Assembly: GCF_000146285.1 (NCBI RefSeq)
Contig: NZ_GL385912.1
Location: 1,127,368 to 1,191,367 of the forward strand
Direction of reading: 5' to 3'
Length of the DNA: 64,000 bases
Source: Mobiluncus curtisii subsp. curtisii ATCC 35241
GTDB lineage: Bacteria > Actinomycetota > Actinomycetes > Actinomycetales > Actinomycetaceae
Shown: in pieces, positions 17,494 to 26,714 of the stretch
Layout of the letters: each line of letters begins with the position of its first letter
Position numbering within the stretch: the first letter of the stretch is position 1
Translations under genes and position numbers: made by a program
The notes under the pieces: model-generated
What the model was told of the DNA's origin: nothing
What the model saw: the letters and a program-made list of their open reading frames with translations, nothing else
Databases searched by the model: none

Positions 17494-17569
17494 TCCTAGT
17501 TTTCAACCACTTACATGTTCTCACACCGATATGCGGTTTTCTATCGCATGTTTCGGATACCGGCTAACG

Positions 17570-18028
17570 CTAGAGCTGTCCATACAAGGCGGTGGCGAAC
17601 CTGTCGAGGGCCCGGTTCTTGCGCCGATAGACCGTGTCACGCTCGACGTAGAAATGATCGGCGATCATCGACACCTTCTCATCTTGCGTCCCCTCGCTGA
17701 GGAAGAAGCCTTCGAGGATGAAGCGGTCGTCTTCAGCGATGACTTCCCACGCAGGCAAGAACCAGTCCATGTACTGGCGAGCCTGCAGGTAGCGAGCCTT
17801 GTACGCATCGATTCGCTCAATGCTCGCCACGATCCGATTCTCCGAAGCGTGGAGGTCGCCTGATGGTGGTGTGCCGTCCATGCGTGGGGATGCTGGGCTT
17901 GCCGCGTCAGCATAAGCCGCCTTGATCTGCTCGTCGGTACTCTCGATGATCTGTTCCATCACCGCATAATCCTGCAGAGCGGCGATCGCGGCTTTCCTTG
18001 TGTCGAGGTATTTGGTCATCACATGCAT
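17570..18028 (-). CDS. ArpU/DUF1492-like phage late-gene regulator
   Basis: The 152-aa product is helical, with a C-terminal helix-turn-helix of sigma-region-4 type (DEKVSMIADHFYVERDTVYRRKNRALDRF). Its size and position, last in the early block and just before HNH and terminase, match ArpU/RinA-like proteins that switch on late transcription. The ATG at 18028 has AAAGGA 7 bases before it. It overlaps the helicase gene by 10 bases. Confidence 0.7.
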   Translation of the reverse strand: MHVMTKYLDTRKAAIAALQDYAVMEQIIESTDEQIKAAYADAASPASPRMDGTPPSGDLHASENRIVASIERIDAYKARYLQARQYMDWFLPAWEVIAEDDRFILEGFFLSEGTQDEKVSMIADHFYVERDTVYRRKNRALDRFATALYGQL

Positions 18029-19392
18029 GAGCTTGTCCTTTCAGTGGTTGTAATTTCTGCTGCGACCGCGTCAATCAACGCAGCCTGCGTAGCGTCTTTC
18101 GCATCAAGAGCTTTGAGAACGGTTTCATCGAGCGTCCCTTCAGCAACAAGATTCGTGATCGTCACAGGTTCGGATTGCCCTTGCCGATACAGGCGCGCAT
18201 TCGTCTGCTGGTAAAGCTCCAGGCTCCACGTCAGCGAGAACCACACCAACAGATGCCCACCTGCCTGCAGGTTCAGACCGTGACCCGCAGATGCGGGGTG
18301 AATCAGCCCAAGCGCAATCTCGCCCCTGTTCCACGCCTCGATATCGGCCGAGGTTTTCAGTTCGCGAGCCTGTGGGAAACGAGCGGTGATGCGCTTGCGG
18401 TCGTGAGTGAACCAATACGCCACCAATAACGGGCTGCCGTTGGCTGCCTCATACAGGTCTTCTAGAGCGTCAAGTTTCCGATCATGCACGGGAGCCCACT
18501 GACCGTCGCCGGTGTAGATCGCACCCGATGCCAACTGCAGCAACTTGCCCGACAACGCAGCAGCATTCGCAGCATCAATCGTCGCCCCATCAAGGTCGAG
18601 GACGAGGTCAGCTTTGAGCTGCTCGTAGATCTTGCGCTCTTTCGGCTCCAACGTGACGAGCGTGGTTGTCACCGTCAATTCCGGTAATTGCAGGTGGTCG
18701 GTGGTTCTCATCGACAACGTCATGTCACCAATCGCCCCATAGATCTCATCCTCAGCACCCGCGCGGGGCTTATAGGTGAACACCTGCATCCCGTTGCGCT
18801 TATCCGGAACGAACCAACGATCGCGATAACGAGTGATAAACCTGCCCAAACGCTCGCCGCCGTCGAGAAGACGGAATTGCGCCCACACATCCATCAGCCC
18901 GTTCGACGTTGGCGTTCCGGTCAGGCCAACCCAGCGCTTAACGTGCGGCCGCATTTTCACCAATGCCGTGAACCGCTTTGCCCGGTGGTTTTTGAAGCTG
19001 GAGAGTTCGTCGATGACGACCATGTCGAACGGCCAGCTCCCCCCGAGTTGGCTAATGAGCCATGGGATGTTTTCACGGTTGATGATGGTCACCATCGCAG
19101 ACGCCGCGAGAGCGTTCAGCCGGTCTTGTTTGGTGCCAACAGCGACCGCGACGGTGAGCCCGTCAAGGTGATCCCACTTCGCTATTTCGGCGGGCCAGGT
19201 ATCGCGGGCTACCCGCAGTGGTGCGATGACTAGGACTCGGTGGATGGTGAAGTAGTCGAGCATGAGCTGCCAGATCGCCGTCAACGTGATCACCGATTTG
19301 CCCAAACCCATCCCAAGGAAGATTGCGGCCTCGTGGTGGTCGATGATGAACTGGGTCGCCTGGCGTTGGTAGTTATGCGGCTGATAGTGCAT
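18019..19392 (-). CDS. SNF2-like phage DNA helicase
   Basis: The 457-aa protein starts at ATG 19392, behind AGGAGGTG. It has Walker A GMGLGKS (about residues 27-33), DEAH-like DELS, the motif III stretch GLTGTP, and C-terminal motifs V/VI (ASAGHGLNLQ, QTNARLYRQGQ) typical of SNF2 family 2 ATPases. These are frequent in phage replication modules next to a VRR-NUC nuclease, as here, where the genes overlap by 20 bases. A role in replication or recombination is inferred. Confidence 0.88.
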   Translation of the reverse strand: MHYQPHNYQRQATQFIIDHHEAAIFLGMGLGKSVITLTAIWQLMLDYFTIHRVLVIAPLRVARDTWPAEIAKWDHLDGLTVAVAVGTKQDRLNALAASAMVTIINRENIPWLISQLGGSWPFDMVVIDELSSFKNHRAKRFTALVKMRPHVKRWVGLTGTPTSNGLMDVWAQFRLLDGGERLGRFITRYRDRWFVPDKRNGMQVFTYKPRAGAEDEIYGAIGDMTLSMRTTDHLQLPELTVTTTLVTLEPKERKIYEQLKADLVLDLDGATIDAANAAALSGKLLQLASGAIYTGDGQWAPVHDRKLDALEDLYEAANGSPLLVAYWFTHDRKRITARFPQARELKTSADIEAWNRGEIALGLIHPASAGHGLNLQAGGHLLVWFSLTWSLELYQQTNARLYRQGQSEPVTITNLVAEGTLDETVLKALDAKDATQAALIDAVAAEITTTERTSSCM

Positions 19393-19651
19393 CAAGCACC
19401 TCCTGTATGCCGTCAATCGAATCAACAACCAGAGCGGTGAAACCTTGCTGGCGGAGTTGGTTCATCCGGCGCACCTGGATTGGCCTGGGTTGTTTACCTG
19501 GTGCTTTGAGCTCAACGAAAACTACGCGGTTTCTCATCAGGCATATCCGGTCAGGTACACCCGTGGTTCCAGGGCAGACAAGCTTCCAGCACAAGCCGCC
19601 AGAGGCTTCAATGGCTTTCTTCAGTTGGTGTTCTATGGTTCGTTCGTTCAT
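19373..19651 (-). CDS. VRR-NUC domain nuclease
   Basis: The 92-aa protein starts at ATG 19651 after AAGGAG. It is a minimal VRR-NUC (PD-(D/E)xK) nuclease with GVPDRICLMRNRVVFVELKA carrying the catalytic Asp and Glu-x-Lys. Phage versions act on branched DNA. The overlap with the helicase start suggests coupled synthesis of the pair. Confidence 0.88.
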   Translation of the reverse strand: MNERTIEHQLKKAIEASGGLCWKLVCPGTTGVPDRICLMRNRVVFVELKAPGKQPRPIQVRRMNQLRQQGFTALVVDSIDGIQEVLDALSAA

Positions 19652-19678
19652 GGTCACTCCTTGAATGGTTTCTCAAGG

Positions 19679-19781
19679 GGTGCAGAGTGGTGCAGGGTAT
19701 TTCCTAACCTTTTACATAGAGAAAAACACCATGTAATTTCACATGCGTAAGGTAGGAAAACGGGTTGCACCGGTCTGCACC
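19679..19781. promoter_or_regulatory. Four TGCACC/GGTGCA elements in inverted pairs
   Basis: GGTGCAG occurs at 19679-19685 and 19689-19695, and its inverse at 19766-19771 and 19776-19781. Each pair has a 10-bp period, so both sites fall on the same DNA face. The block lies between the primase and VRR-NUC genes and could be an operator or replication iteron set. This is pattern evidence only. Confidence 0.4.
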
Positions 19782-19791
19782 CTCATAACTT

Positions 19792-22053
19792 TCAGCTGTT
19801 GAATTCGCTGGTCAGGGCCAGCCCGTAGACGCGGATACCGGACTTGGTTTTCTTGCGCTCGAATCCTGCTTGTTCGCATGCGGCGTTGAAGTCGACCATC
19901 GGGCGCGCCCATCCTGAGGTGTTTTGCGCCCACGCCCGATACGTCTGATAGAGGTCACCAGCCCTCTCCGATAATCCGTCCTCGACGTCGCACGAGTCCT
20001 CAAGGAACTGCGAGAACCAGTCGTTATCCTCCTTATATGCTTGCGAGGCTTGAACCACCTGAGGCGGCGGAGTGAGCTTGTATCCCTCACTGTGAATGAG
20101 GCGCGCTCCCTCCATGATCCAGGAAAGGATTGCTCCGCCAGCGTGTTCGTAGAGGTGGTCGGCGTAGTTCTTCACATCCGTGTCGCCTTCGATGGTGGCG
20201 TTGAACGGGATGACGATCAGACGCCGCCAGATGCCTGCGTCCATGGCTCCCACACGCGGCAAATGGTTCGTGTACAAGACCAGCGTGTGGGAGGGGGTGA
20301 AGGCGAAGGGGTCCTTAAACTTTTTCTCTGCCGAGATCTGATCGGTCGAAGCCAGCTGTTTGACGTTCGAGGTTGATAGGCGCATGCCTTCTTCGGTTTC
20401 AGCCGCGATCAAGAGACGTTTGCCTCTGGCTTCGGCGAGTTCGGGTTTGACGTTGCGACGCACCCCGACTGTGAGCGCGTCGGCTGAGATCGTGCCCGAA
20501 TACGTCCCCAACACGCGGGCGATGGTGTTCCAGAACGTGGATTTGCCGTTTCGCCCGTCCCCGTAAGCGATGACGAGCGCTTCGACGAAAACCTGTCCGA
20601 TCGCCGCCAACCCCACAATGCGCTGCACGTAACCAATCAACTCGACGTCTCCTTGGAAGAAGACGTCAAGCGCGTCGGCCCAGATCTGTGCACCCTCATC
20701 GCTGGGGCCGACAGCGGTCTGCTTAGTCAGCAGATCGGCGGGATTGTGCTCGTGGCTACTACTGTCGCGTAGATCCCAGGTACCTGCCGGGGTGTTGAGC
20801 TGGTAGGGGTCGACGTCGAGGTCACGGACACGTACCTGCAAGATCGGCCCGGCTTCTTTCAACGTGGCCGTGATATTGCGTGACAAACGCCTGGAGAGAA
20901 CGAACTTGTGATAGCTTTTGGATTCATCCCACGCCTTGAATGCTGCGACTTGGGCGGGGTTGAGTTTTGCTAGGCCGCGGGCTTTCGATGAAGCCGATGC
21001 CATCACCACGTCAGCACCGGTAGAAACCATGTCTTGCCATGTTGTGGCGATAAGGTGTTGTGCTTCTTCAAGTTGACGAGAAGTCAGTTCTTGAACCACT
21101 CCTTGTGCGGACAGGTCGTTCTCATCCCACACGCCATGGTCGTAGACAAGCCACTTGGTAGCCAGTGAGTAGCGGATCTTGTTCGCATACTCGCCAGCCA
21201 ATGTGTCTGCCTGACCGACATCGGAAAAATCATCCGGACGTAAACCTGCTAACGCCTCATACGCCTCTGGTGGCAGATAGCTCGGGTCGGAGGCGACCTT
21301 CGAAGCGAACCTGCATGCCGAGTTCCAGATCGTCTGCAGTTCGCCCTCGTTGAGCGGTGGTTCGCAGAGGTTGGCTTTGCGGTCGAAGAGGTCTCGTGCT
21401 TGATCGGTCTGCCCGTAGCGGATGAGGACCCGCCCGGCGAAGCGAGAGAGCGTGGCATTACGGGAGCCTTCACCAATGACCAATGTTGAGGCGTCGAAGG
21501 CGGCGAACACGTCGATCTCGTCAGCCGCGTCCAGCCATGCATCGAGCAACTGGTCGCCCTCATGCGCCGTCACCACAGCGTTCGACGCCCCGTAGATGAA
21601 GCGTCCTGCGTCCAGGGCATTGCGATCAAAGAAACCAAAGCGCGATGCCAGGCGATGCTTCAATCCCGCGTATTCGTCCGCGTTCGTGATCGTGTGGATT
21701 GGGAAGTAGACGTGGAAACGTGGCCGGGCGGAGAGCACGCCCTTCGCCTTCATGTGGTTGCGGGAGGTGGCGGTCATGAACTCCACACCAGACATCAACT
21801 CGCCGAGCTTCTCAGGCGTGATCCAGTCGGTGTGGGTTTCTGTATGGTCGTTATCGATATCCATCACCACGCAATCCGAAGACATGAACGCTGCAGTTGA
21901 GCGGCGGTCATTCACGTAGGTGGCTGCCACGTGATCAAAGCCAGCGACCACGCTTAGGGATGCCGCGTCAATGACCTGATGTGGGTTCGGGTAGTGGTTA
22001 TTGTTCTGCACACCGGTAACCGCGGCAGCGAACAAGGTGAAGGGCGTGGTCAT
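19792..22053 (-). CDS. Phage primase/helicase, P4 (D5) family
   Basis: The 753-aa protein has an N-terminal archaeo-eukaryotic-primase-like part (residues 1-190, including VMDIDNDHT and RPRFHVYFPI). A central helical linker follows. The C-terminal superfamily 3 helicase has Walker A GDGRNGKST (about residues 496-504) and a later FTPSHTLVLYTNHLPRV segment. It is expected to prime and unwind at the phage origin. It overlaps the upstream gene by 4 bases. Confidence 0.9.
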   Translation of the reverse strand: MTTPFTLFAAAVTGVQNNNHYPNPHQVIDAASLSVVAGFDHVAATYVNDRRSTAAFMSSDCVVMDIDNDHTETHTDWITPEKLGELMSGVEFMTATSRNHMKAKGVLSARPRFHVYFPIHTITNADEYAGLKHRLASRFGFFDRNALDAGRFIYGASNAVVTAHEGDQLLDAWLDAADEIDVFAAFDASTLVIGEGSRNATLSRFAGRVLIRYGQTDQARDLFDRKANLCEPPLNEGELQTIWNSACRFASKVASDPSYLPPEAYEALAGLRPDDFSDVGQADTLAGEYANKIRYSLATKWLVYDHGVWDENDLSAQGVVQELTSRQLEEAQHLIATTWQDMVSTGADVVMASASSKARGLAKLNPAQVAAFKAWDESKSYHKFVLSRRLSRNITATLKEAGPILQVRVRDLDVDPYQLNTPAGTWDLRDSSSHEHNPADLLTKQTAVGPSDEGAQIWADALDVFFQGDVELIGYVQRIVGLAAIGQVFVEALVIAYGDGRNGKSTFWNTIARVLGTYSGTISADALTVGVRRNVKPELAEARGKRLLIAAETEEGMRLSTSNVKQLASTDQISAEKKFKDPFAFTPSHTLVLYTNHLPRVGAMDAGIWRRLIVIPFNATIEGDTDVKNYADHLYEHAGGAILSWIMEGARLIHSEGYKLTPPPQVVQASQAYKEDNDWFSQFLEDSCDVEDGLSERAGDLYQTYRAWAQNTSGWARPMVDFNAACEQAGFERKKTKSGIRVYGLALTSEFNS

Positions 22054-22487
22054 GGGGTGACCTCCTTGAAATCAGAATCGAAGTACTTAATCGGCAACTC
22101 GAGGTCTCGCGCCCAGCCGATCTCCAGGCGCATACCAGGGCTAACGTGACCCACGTATGCCCACAGGGCTTCGCATTTAGCGAGCAACACCCTGTTGAAG
22201 AACATCGCCAACTCGCGCTGATCGGGATCGGCGTCATCCATGAACTGCGGATAGTGCAGATGCGGGGCGAACGGGATCTTGCCTGCCGCTACTGCGAGCT
22301 CGCAGAATTGGCGGGCGAGCTCAACGTTCGCTTGCACGTCGCCCGAATACGGTGAGCAGATATAAACCAAGGGCCGGTAGCCGAACTGTTCGCGCTGCAG
22401 CTTCTTGAGCGCGTGGTAGCTCGTTAAGTCCAGATAGCCTTCGGTGTTTTTCTTCGAAAACCCAATATCGAGTGTCGTGGCGCTCAT
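22050..22487 (-). CDS. Nucleoside 2-deoxyribosyltransferase-like phage protein (DUF4406/DUF7768 type)
   Basis: The 145-aa protein contains YICSPYSGDVQANVELARQF, then PFAPHLHYPQFMDD and a C-terminal GMRLEIGWARDL. That is the layout of the small phage proteins related to nucleoside 2-deoxyribosyltransferases. Activity on nucleotides is inferred from the fold family only. It lies between antirepressor and primase with 4-base overlaps on both sides. Confidence 0.75.
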   Translation of the reverse strand: MSATTLDIGFSKKNTEGYLDLTSYHALKKLQREQFGYRPLVYICSPYSGDVQANVELARQFCELAVAAGKIPFAPHLHYPQFMDDADPDQRELAMFFNRVLLAKCEALWAYVGHVSPGMRLEIGWARDLELPIKYFDSDFKEVTP

Positions 22488-23248
22488 GCTTGCACCTGAC
22501 CTTCACGCTCAATCACCGGAAGGATGCCGAGCTTGTTCTTGAGCAGGTCGTAGATGAACAAGCGCCCCTTCTGGGTCCAGTACATGTGGGTGCGGGTCTG
22601 GCCTTCGTCGTATTCGTGAGTCTTGGACTGGGTGTAGCCCTGCTCGGCGTACTTCGCGTAGAGGAACCACCGGCCCGACTGATGGAACTGCACGTGAGCA
22701 TCACGCAGGATTCGGTTGAGCTTCTTCGCGGAGAGTCCGTAGTCCTTCGCAATCGCCGTCGTCGTCAACAACGAATCGGACTGCAGCACGACGTCGTAGT
22801 ACGAGACTTTCGGTGCCGCCTCCAACAGGGATTGCTCTGCGGCGAGGCGCTTGGCTCGCTCGGCCCGCAGAGTGGCGATGGCATGCTCCAGGAACTCATC
22901 GTCAGCGAGTAGTTCGTCGTATGCGTACATGCCGTGGCGGCGAATCGTCGGCAACACCTCATCGAACACCCAGGCTTCGAACTTCTGTGCTGCCGGGAGT
23001 TTTGAAGAAATGATGAGGCGGTAGAGGTCGCCCTCGGTAATGAAGCGGACCTGCTGGATTCCGCCAGCGGTCTCAAGGGGGTGGTAATTTGCCACCCCCT
23101 TGCAGTGCAGCTTCACCGCGTTCGTCGGATCCTGGTAGCCGAGCGCGGTGGCGACATCCTTGCCGCAGAAAAGGATCTGACCATCATTGGTGATAGTGCG
23201 GATGGTGCCGAACACGTCGTTGGTGAATGTTTGAATCTGGTTTCCCAT
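22484..23248 (-). CDS. Phage antirepressor (BRO-N plus KilAC/ANT)
   Basis: The 254-aa protein starts at ATG 23248 (MGNQIQTFTNDVF) after a GGAAGGAA site. Residues 5-110 are a BRO-N domain (ILFCGKDVATALGYQDP, then FDEVLPTIRRHGMY). Residues 140-245 are a KilA-C/ANT domain. Antirepressors of this type relieve the phage repressor. No CI-like repressor is visible nearby, which fits either a defective prophage or a repressor elsewhere. Confidence 0.9.
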   Translation of the reverse strand: MGNQIQTFTNDVFGTIRTITNDGQILFCGKDVATALGYQDPTNAVKLHCKGVANYHPLETAGGIQQVRFITEGDLYRLIISSKLPAAQKFEAWVFDEVLPTIRRHGMYAYDELLADDEFLEHAIATLRAERAKRLAAEQSLLEAAPKVSYYDVVLQSDSLLTTTAIAKDYGLSAKKLNRILRDAHVQFHQSGRWFLYAKYAEQGYTQSKTHEYDEGQTRTHMYWTQKGRLFIYDLLKNKLGILPVIEREGQVQA

Positions 23249-23638
23249 GGCGGGGTTCCTTCCCGAGACCCCGTCGAGAAAAAGTCGTGCCGGTCGGCAC
23301 AAGGGTTAAGGGCCTCACCCCACTGCCGACGAACCAGAAAGTGTTAAATCACGGGTACTCAATCGCTTCTCGTTCTGGCACGATTGGTGTTGAAGCCCCG
23401 GTGGAGCGCTATCTGTTAGAGCAATCTGGCAGGTATTCTCGCCGGGGCATAGACAAATTTCTCGAGTGCTCTGTGTGGAAGAACCATCATTCTCTTGCTA
23501 CAGCGGTGCCGACACGGTGGTCTTTTAGACAACATGACCGGTTCCGCTGCCCGCCTCGGTGGGAGCACAGGGTCGGTTCTCGTTTCTTAGCGGTCTTGGA
23601 TAAGCTTTCTTCTCTGATGGTGATACTTCGCCGAGTTC
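23249..23638. other. Non-coding region between antirepressor and Abi gene
   Basis: This stretch carries the antirepressor leader and copy 2 of the dispersed ACTGCCGAC motif (23315-23350). The rest is about 290 bases without a supported gene. The open frames that cross it have no ribosome site or protein-like composition. Confidence 0.5.
23315..23350. repeat. Dispersed phage motif, copy 2
   Basis: CTCACCCCACTGCCGACGAA is followed by CCAGAAAGTGTTAAAT. It lies about 70-100 bases upstream of the antirepressor start, read on the minus strand. Confidence 0.65.
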
Positions 23639-23668
23639 TTGATTCTGTCGCTGTTTTCGCGGTATAGT
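23639..23668 (+). promoter_or_regulatory. Promoter of the Abi_2 gene
   Basis: TTGATT (23639-23644), an 18-base spacer and TATAGT (23663-23668) form a good sigma-70-type promoter. Transcription would start near 23675, just before the hairpin and about 50 bases before the Abi start codon. Confidence 0.6.
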
Positions 23669-23674
23669 GATTAC

Positions 23675-23728
23675 CACTAGTACCGGCTCGCTTGTATCGG
23701 TTTCCGAGACAGGTCAGAGCCGGTCTTC
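23675..23728 (+). ncRNA. Structured leader / possible abiF-type RNA
   Basis: The predicted 5' transcript begins just before an 8-bp perfect inverted repeat, ACCGGCTC (23682-23689) with GAGCCGGT (23717-23724), ending 4 bases before the ATG. A conserved abiF RNA motif upstream of Abi_2 genes is known from comparative work. Whether this leader matches it is inference from position and the single visible stem. Confidence 0.35.
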
Positions 23729-24673
23729 ATGTTTTTGGAAGCAGGTGGGCTGGTGGTCGACAAACCGTGGGTCAGTATCGATGAGCAAATCAATATCCTC
23801 ACTCGTCGTGGCCTATTGGATGCCGGTGATTACCGCCGCGAGTTATCTACTGTCGGCTATTACCGGCTTTCGGGATACTCCTACCCGCTGCGCCAGCCAG
23901 CTCCCGAAGGCTCACCTCGGCGGCGTTTAGATCGTTTCGTTCCCGGCACACGTATGCATCACGCGATTGAGCTGTACGAGTTTGACGAACAACTGCGTCT
24001 TGCTGTGTGGCGGGCGCTATGCAAGCTGGAGGTGTGCCTGCGAGTTGACGTGGGGCACGTGCTGGGTGAGATCGATCCGTTCATTCACCTCGACCTCGAA
24101 CGGATTTGGCCGTCAGGCGCAATGCATCGCCGCGCAGTACTGTTCACGCAGAAGCTAGCCCAAACGCAGTCGCGCTCTACAGAAGATTTCGTCACGCATT
24201 ACAACCAGACCCACGACGGCCGTTTGCCGGTGTGGGTGGCCACCGAGATCCTCGAATTCGGACAACTCGTGACCCTGTTTTCGTTGGCTCCCTTCGAACA
24301 GCGTCGTCGCATTGCTGACAAGTACTTGGCACGTGCCGACGAGTTGGAATCATGGATGCGCACTGCGAATTTCATTCGTAACATATGCGCCCATCACGCC
24401 AGACTATGGAACAAGCGACTCGTCATCCGTCCACTGGTCAAACACCGCCGCAACGACCAAACGCTATCGGCCGTGACACATTCTTCAGGACGTATATACA
24501 CCGCGTTGGTGCTCACCGCGTTCCTCTTGCGACGAGGAAATTTCACCGCTGAAATACAGGCCATCAGCGACGTCCTAGACAGTTTCCCCACCGAAATTCC
24601 TGGCGTCGATCTAACGCACATAGGTGCCAGCCCCAGCTGGAAACAAGATCCCATCTGGACAATCAACAGCTAA
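23729..24673 (+). CDS. Abi_2/AbiD-AbiF family abortive infection protein
   Basis: The 314-aa protein has the Abi_2 layout: N-terminal SIDEQINILTRRGL, YYRLSGYSYPLR, and the HEPN ribonuclease motif R-x4-H in RNICAHH (Arg217, His222), with ARLWNKR after it. HEPN Abi proteins are thought to cleave RNA and halt growth on infection. A GTG at 23753, behind AGGTGG, is an alternative start. It is plus-strand cargo converging with the polymerase gene (4-base overlap), with its own promoter. Confidence 0.88.
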   Translation: MFLEAGGLVVDKPWVSIDEQINILTRRGLLDAGDYRRELSTVGYYRLSGYSYPLRQPAPEGSPRRRLDRFVPGTRMHHAIELYEFDEQLRLAVWRALCKLEVCLRVDVGHVLGEIDPFIHLDLERIWPSGAMHRRAVLFTQKLAQTQSRSTEDFVTHYNQTHDGRLPVWVATEILEFGQLVTLFSLAPFEQRRRIADKYLARADELESWMRTANFIRNICAHHARLWNKRLVIRPLVKHRRNDQTLSAVTHSSGRIYTALVLTAFLLRRGNFTAEIQAISDVLDSFPTEIPGVDLTHIGASPSWKQDPIWTINS

Positions 24674-26637
24674 TCCTTACGGTAATAGGCGCACTCATAC
24701 CCATCCGCATCCAACGGCAAACCTTCGGCCCATGCTGGGAGCGTGGACATGAGCTCGCAAGCACCAGTGGCGGTGAAGCCGGAATTTTCGGGTTCGTCGA
24801 TGACGATCTCGTCGTGAACATGCATCACAATCTGATGCCCGGCTTTGGCGACTGCGTGCATGCCCGTGACGAGCAGATCACGAGCGATCGCCTGAACGAT
24901 GTTCTCGGTAAGTTTTCCGCCGTAGGTTTCGAGCTGTCCCCAGCGGCGTGCTGTGGTGGTGCCGGTGTAGGTGATGGAGGTGCCGCCCCACCTGTTCTCG
25001 CCCAGACGCGGCTTCACATACGCCAACCGCCTACCCGAGGGCAGCTCAATAAACAAGATTCCGGCTTCGACGCTGAATCGCAGATTCCGTAGCCGGATTG
25101 ACTGACGAGACGCGATCGCGGCGATAGCTGCTTCTTCGACGCCGGCCCAGAGGGCCACGATGTGTGGGTTGGCGGCTCTCCATGCGTCGACGATGGGTTT
25201 GAGTTCGTGCTCGGCGAGTCCCATGGTGAGTGCTCCCATGCGCTCCAAAGCGCCCGTTGAGCCGCCAAAACCACAAGCCAAAACTGCTAATTTTCCTTTC
25301 TGCCGAAGCTCACCATTAACGCCATGCTTCTCTACTGGCACTCCGAACATACGGCTCGCGGTTTCGCAATAGAGGTCTTTACCTTCGCGGAAGGCTTGCA
25401 GGGTGGTTGTTTCTCCTGCTAGCCAGGCGATGACACGCGCTTCAATTGCAGAGAAATCAGCAACGATAAACCTGTGCCCAGGTGAAGGGATAAACGCGGT
25501 GCGGATCAACTGTGAAAGTGTGTCGGGCACGGACTCGTGCAGAAGCTCAAGTGCCTCGAGGTTGCCTGTTCTGACGAGCGTTCGGGCTTGGTCAAGATCA
25601 GGCAGATAGTTCCTGGGGAGGTTCTGGACTTGGACGAGGCGTCCGGCGAAACGTCCGGTGCGTCCTGCGCCGTAAAACTGGATCAGCCCACGTGCTCGAC
25701 CGTCGCTGCCTGCGACGTTTTGCATGGCTTGGTATTTCTTGACGCTTGATTTTGCTAGATCGCCGCGAAGTCCGAGGACTTCTTTCACCGTGCCAGTCGC
25801 GGTGTCGAGGGCGGCATCGACCTCGGCCTTTGCCAACGAATCCAGCACGCAGCCACGCGATGCGAGCCATTGTTTGAGTTGGATGGGCGAGTTCGGATTC
25901 TCCAACCCAGTCAATGTCTGTGCCCGAGCGAGTGTCGCGTTGCGGTGGTGCTCATCCACCCCGACCGCGTTATCAACCAGCGTGTGGTCGAGAAGAATCC
26001 CAGCATCATTAATGCGTTGGTCGAGCGTGTAGGTGTCCCATTCGGACTCCGGCATCGGAAAACAAGCCAGTCTGTCGTGGATGGCAAGCTCGACTTCGAC
26101 ATCACGACGGTTGTAATCAATAAACCTCGCCCACCCGGTCGGGTCAGCTGATGGTGGATTCCTGCGTTTGCCGCCGTTCAGGACTGAGGGTGTGGCGGGT
26201 GTGCAGAACTGCTTGATCAGCTTCTTGCCTACTGTGTCTTTTTGGACGTCAAGCTTCAAAACTGTGGCTACTGCATCGAGGCTCATCGGAAGACCAAGGT
26301 AGGCCGACCAGATCATGGTGCAACGCCACTGCCTTGGGCCAAGAAACCCATCAGCGAGAAGCTCTGGATGATGAGTGCGTAGCCAGGCAGACAGGCAGAC
26401 TCGCTCGAAGGCGGCGTTATGCGCCCACTTCACGACGGACGGATCAACTAAAGCCGCCAGAACCTCGTCGGGTATAGATTGTCCGTTGGCGAGATCCACC
26501 ACCTCGATCGGGCCGCCGTCAATCGAATAGCCGAACAGGAGCAGCTCGAAGTCTGGGTGCTCGGCATACGGGTAAACGCCTGTCTTAGCGAGTTGGGCGA
26601 GGCTGAAAGATTCAATATCGCAGAAGAGTGTTCGCAT
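24670..26637 (-). CDS. Phage DNA polymerase, family A
   Basis: The 655-aa protein starts at ATG 26637 (MRTLFCDIESF), behind AAAGGA. Residues 1-200 are a 3'-5' exonuclease domain with CDIES and later RRDVEVELAIHDRL. The polymerase palm includes FIVADFSAIEARVIAWLAGE (motif A) and VMHVHDEIVIDEPE (motif C, His-Asp-Glu). The fingers contain KLAVLACGFGGSTGALERMG. It replicates the phage genome together with the P4 primase and helicases. Confidence 0.93.
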   Translation of the reverse strand: MRTLFCDIESFSLAQLAKTGVYPYAEHPDFELLLFGYSIDGGPIEVVDLANGQSIPDEVLAALVDPSVVKWAHNAAFERVCLSAWLRTHHPELLADGFLGPRQWRCTMIWSAYLGLPMSLDAVATVLKLDVQKDTVGKKLIKQFCTPATPSVLNGGKRRNPPSADPTGWARFIDYNRRDVEVELAIHDRLACFPMPESEWDTYTLDQRINDAGILLDHTLVDNAVGVDEHHRNATLARAQTLTGLENPNSPIQLKQWLASRGCVLDSLAKAEVDAALDTATGTVKEVLGLRGDLAKSSVKKYQAMQNVAGSDGRARGLIQFYGAGRTGRFAGRLVQVQNLPRNYLPDLDQARTLVRTGNLEALELLHESVPDTLSQLIRTAFIPSPGHRFIVADFSAIEARVIAWLAGETTTLQAFREGKDLYCETASRMFGVPVEKHGVNGELRQKGKLAVLACGFGGSTGALERMGALTMGLAEHELKPIVDAWRAANPHIVALWAGVEEAAIAAIASRQSIRLRNLRFSVEAGILFIELPSGRRLAYVKPRLGENRWGGTSITYTGTTTARRWGQLETYGGKLTENIVQAIARDLLVTGMHAVAKAGHQIVMHVHDEIVIDEPENSGFTATGACELMSTLPAWAEGLPLDADGYECAYYRKD

Positions 26638-26714
26638 GACGAGGTTCCTTTCACATAGAGGAAAAGTGGAGGGAACCAACAAGATGTGCTGATTCCCTCC
26701 ACGTGTGGGGATGG

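Noticed and set aside
23227-23667. 146-codon plus-strand frame upstream of the Abi gene
   Set aside because: It crosses the antirepressor start, the repeat copy and the Abi promoter and has no protein-like pattern.
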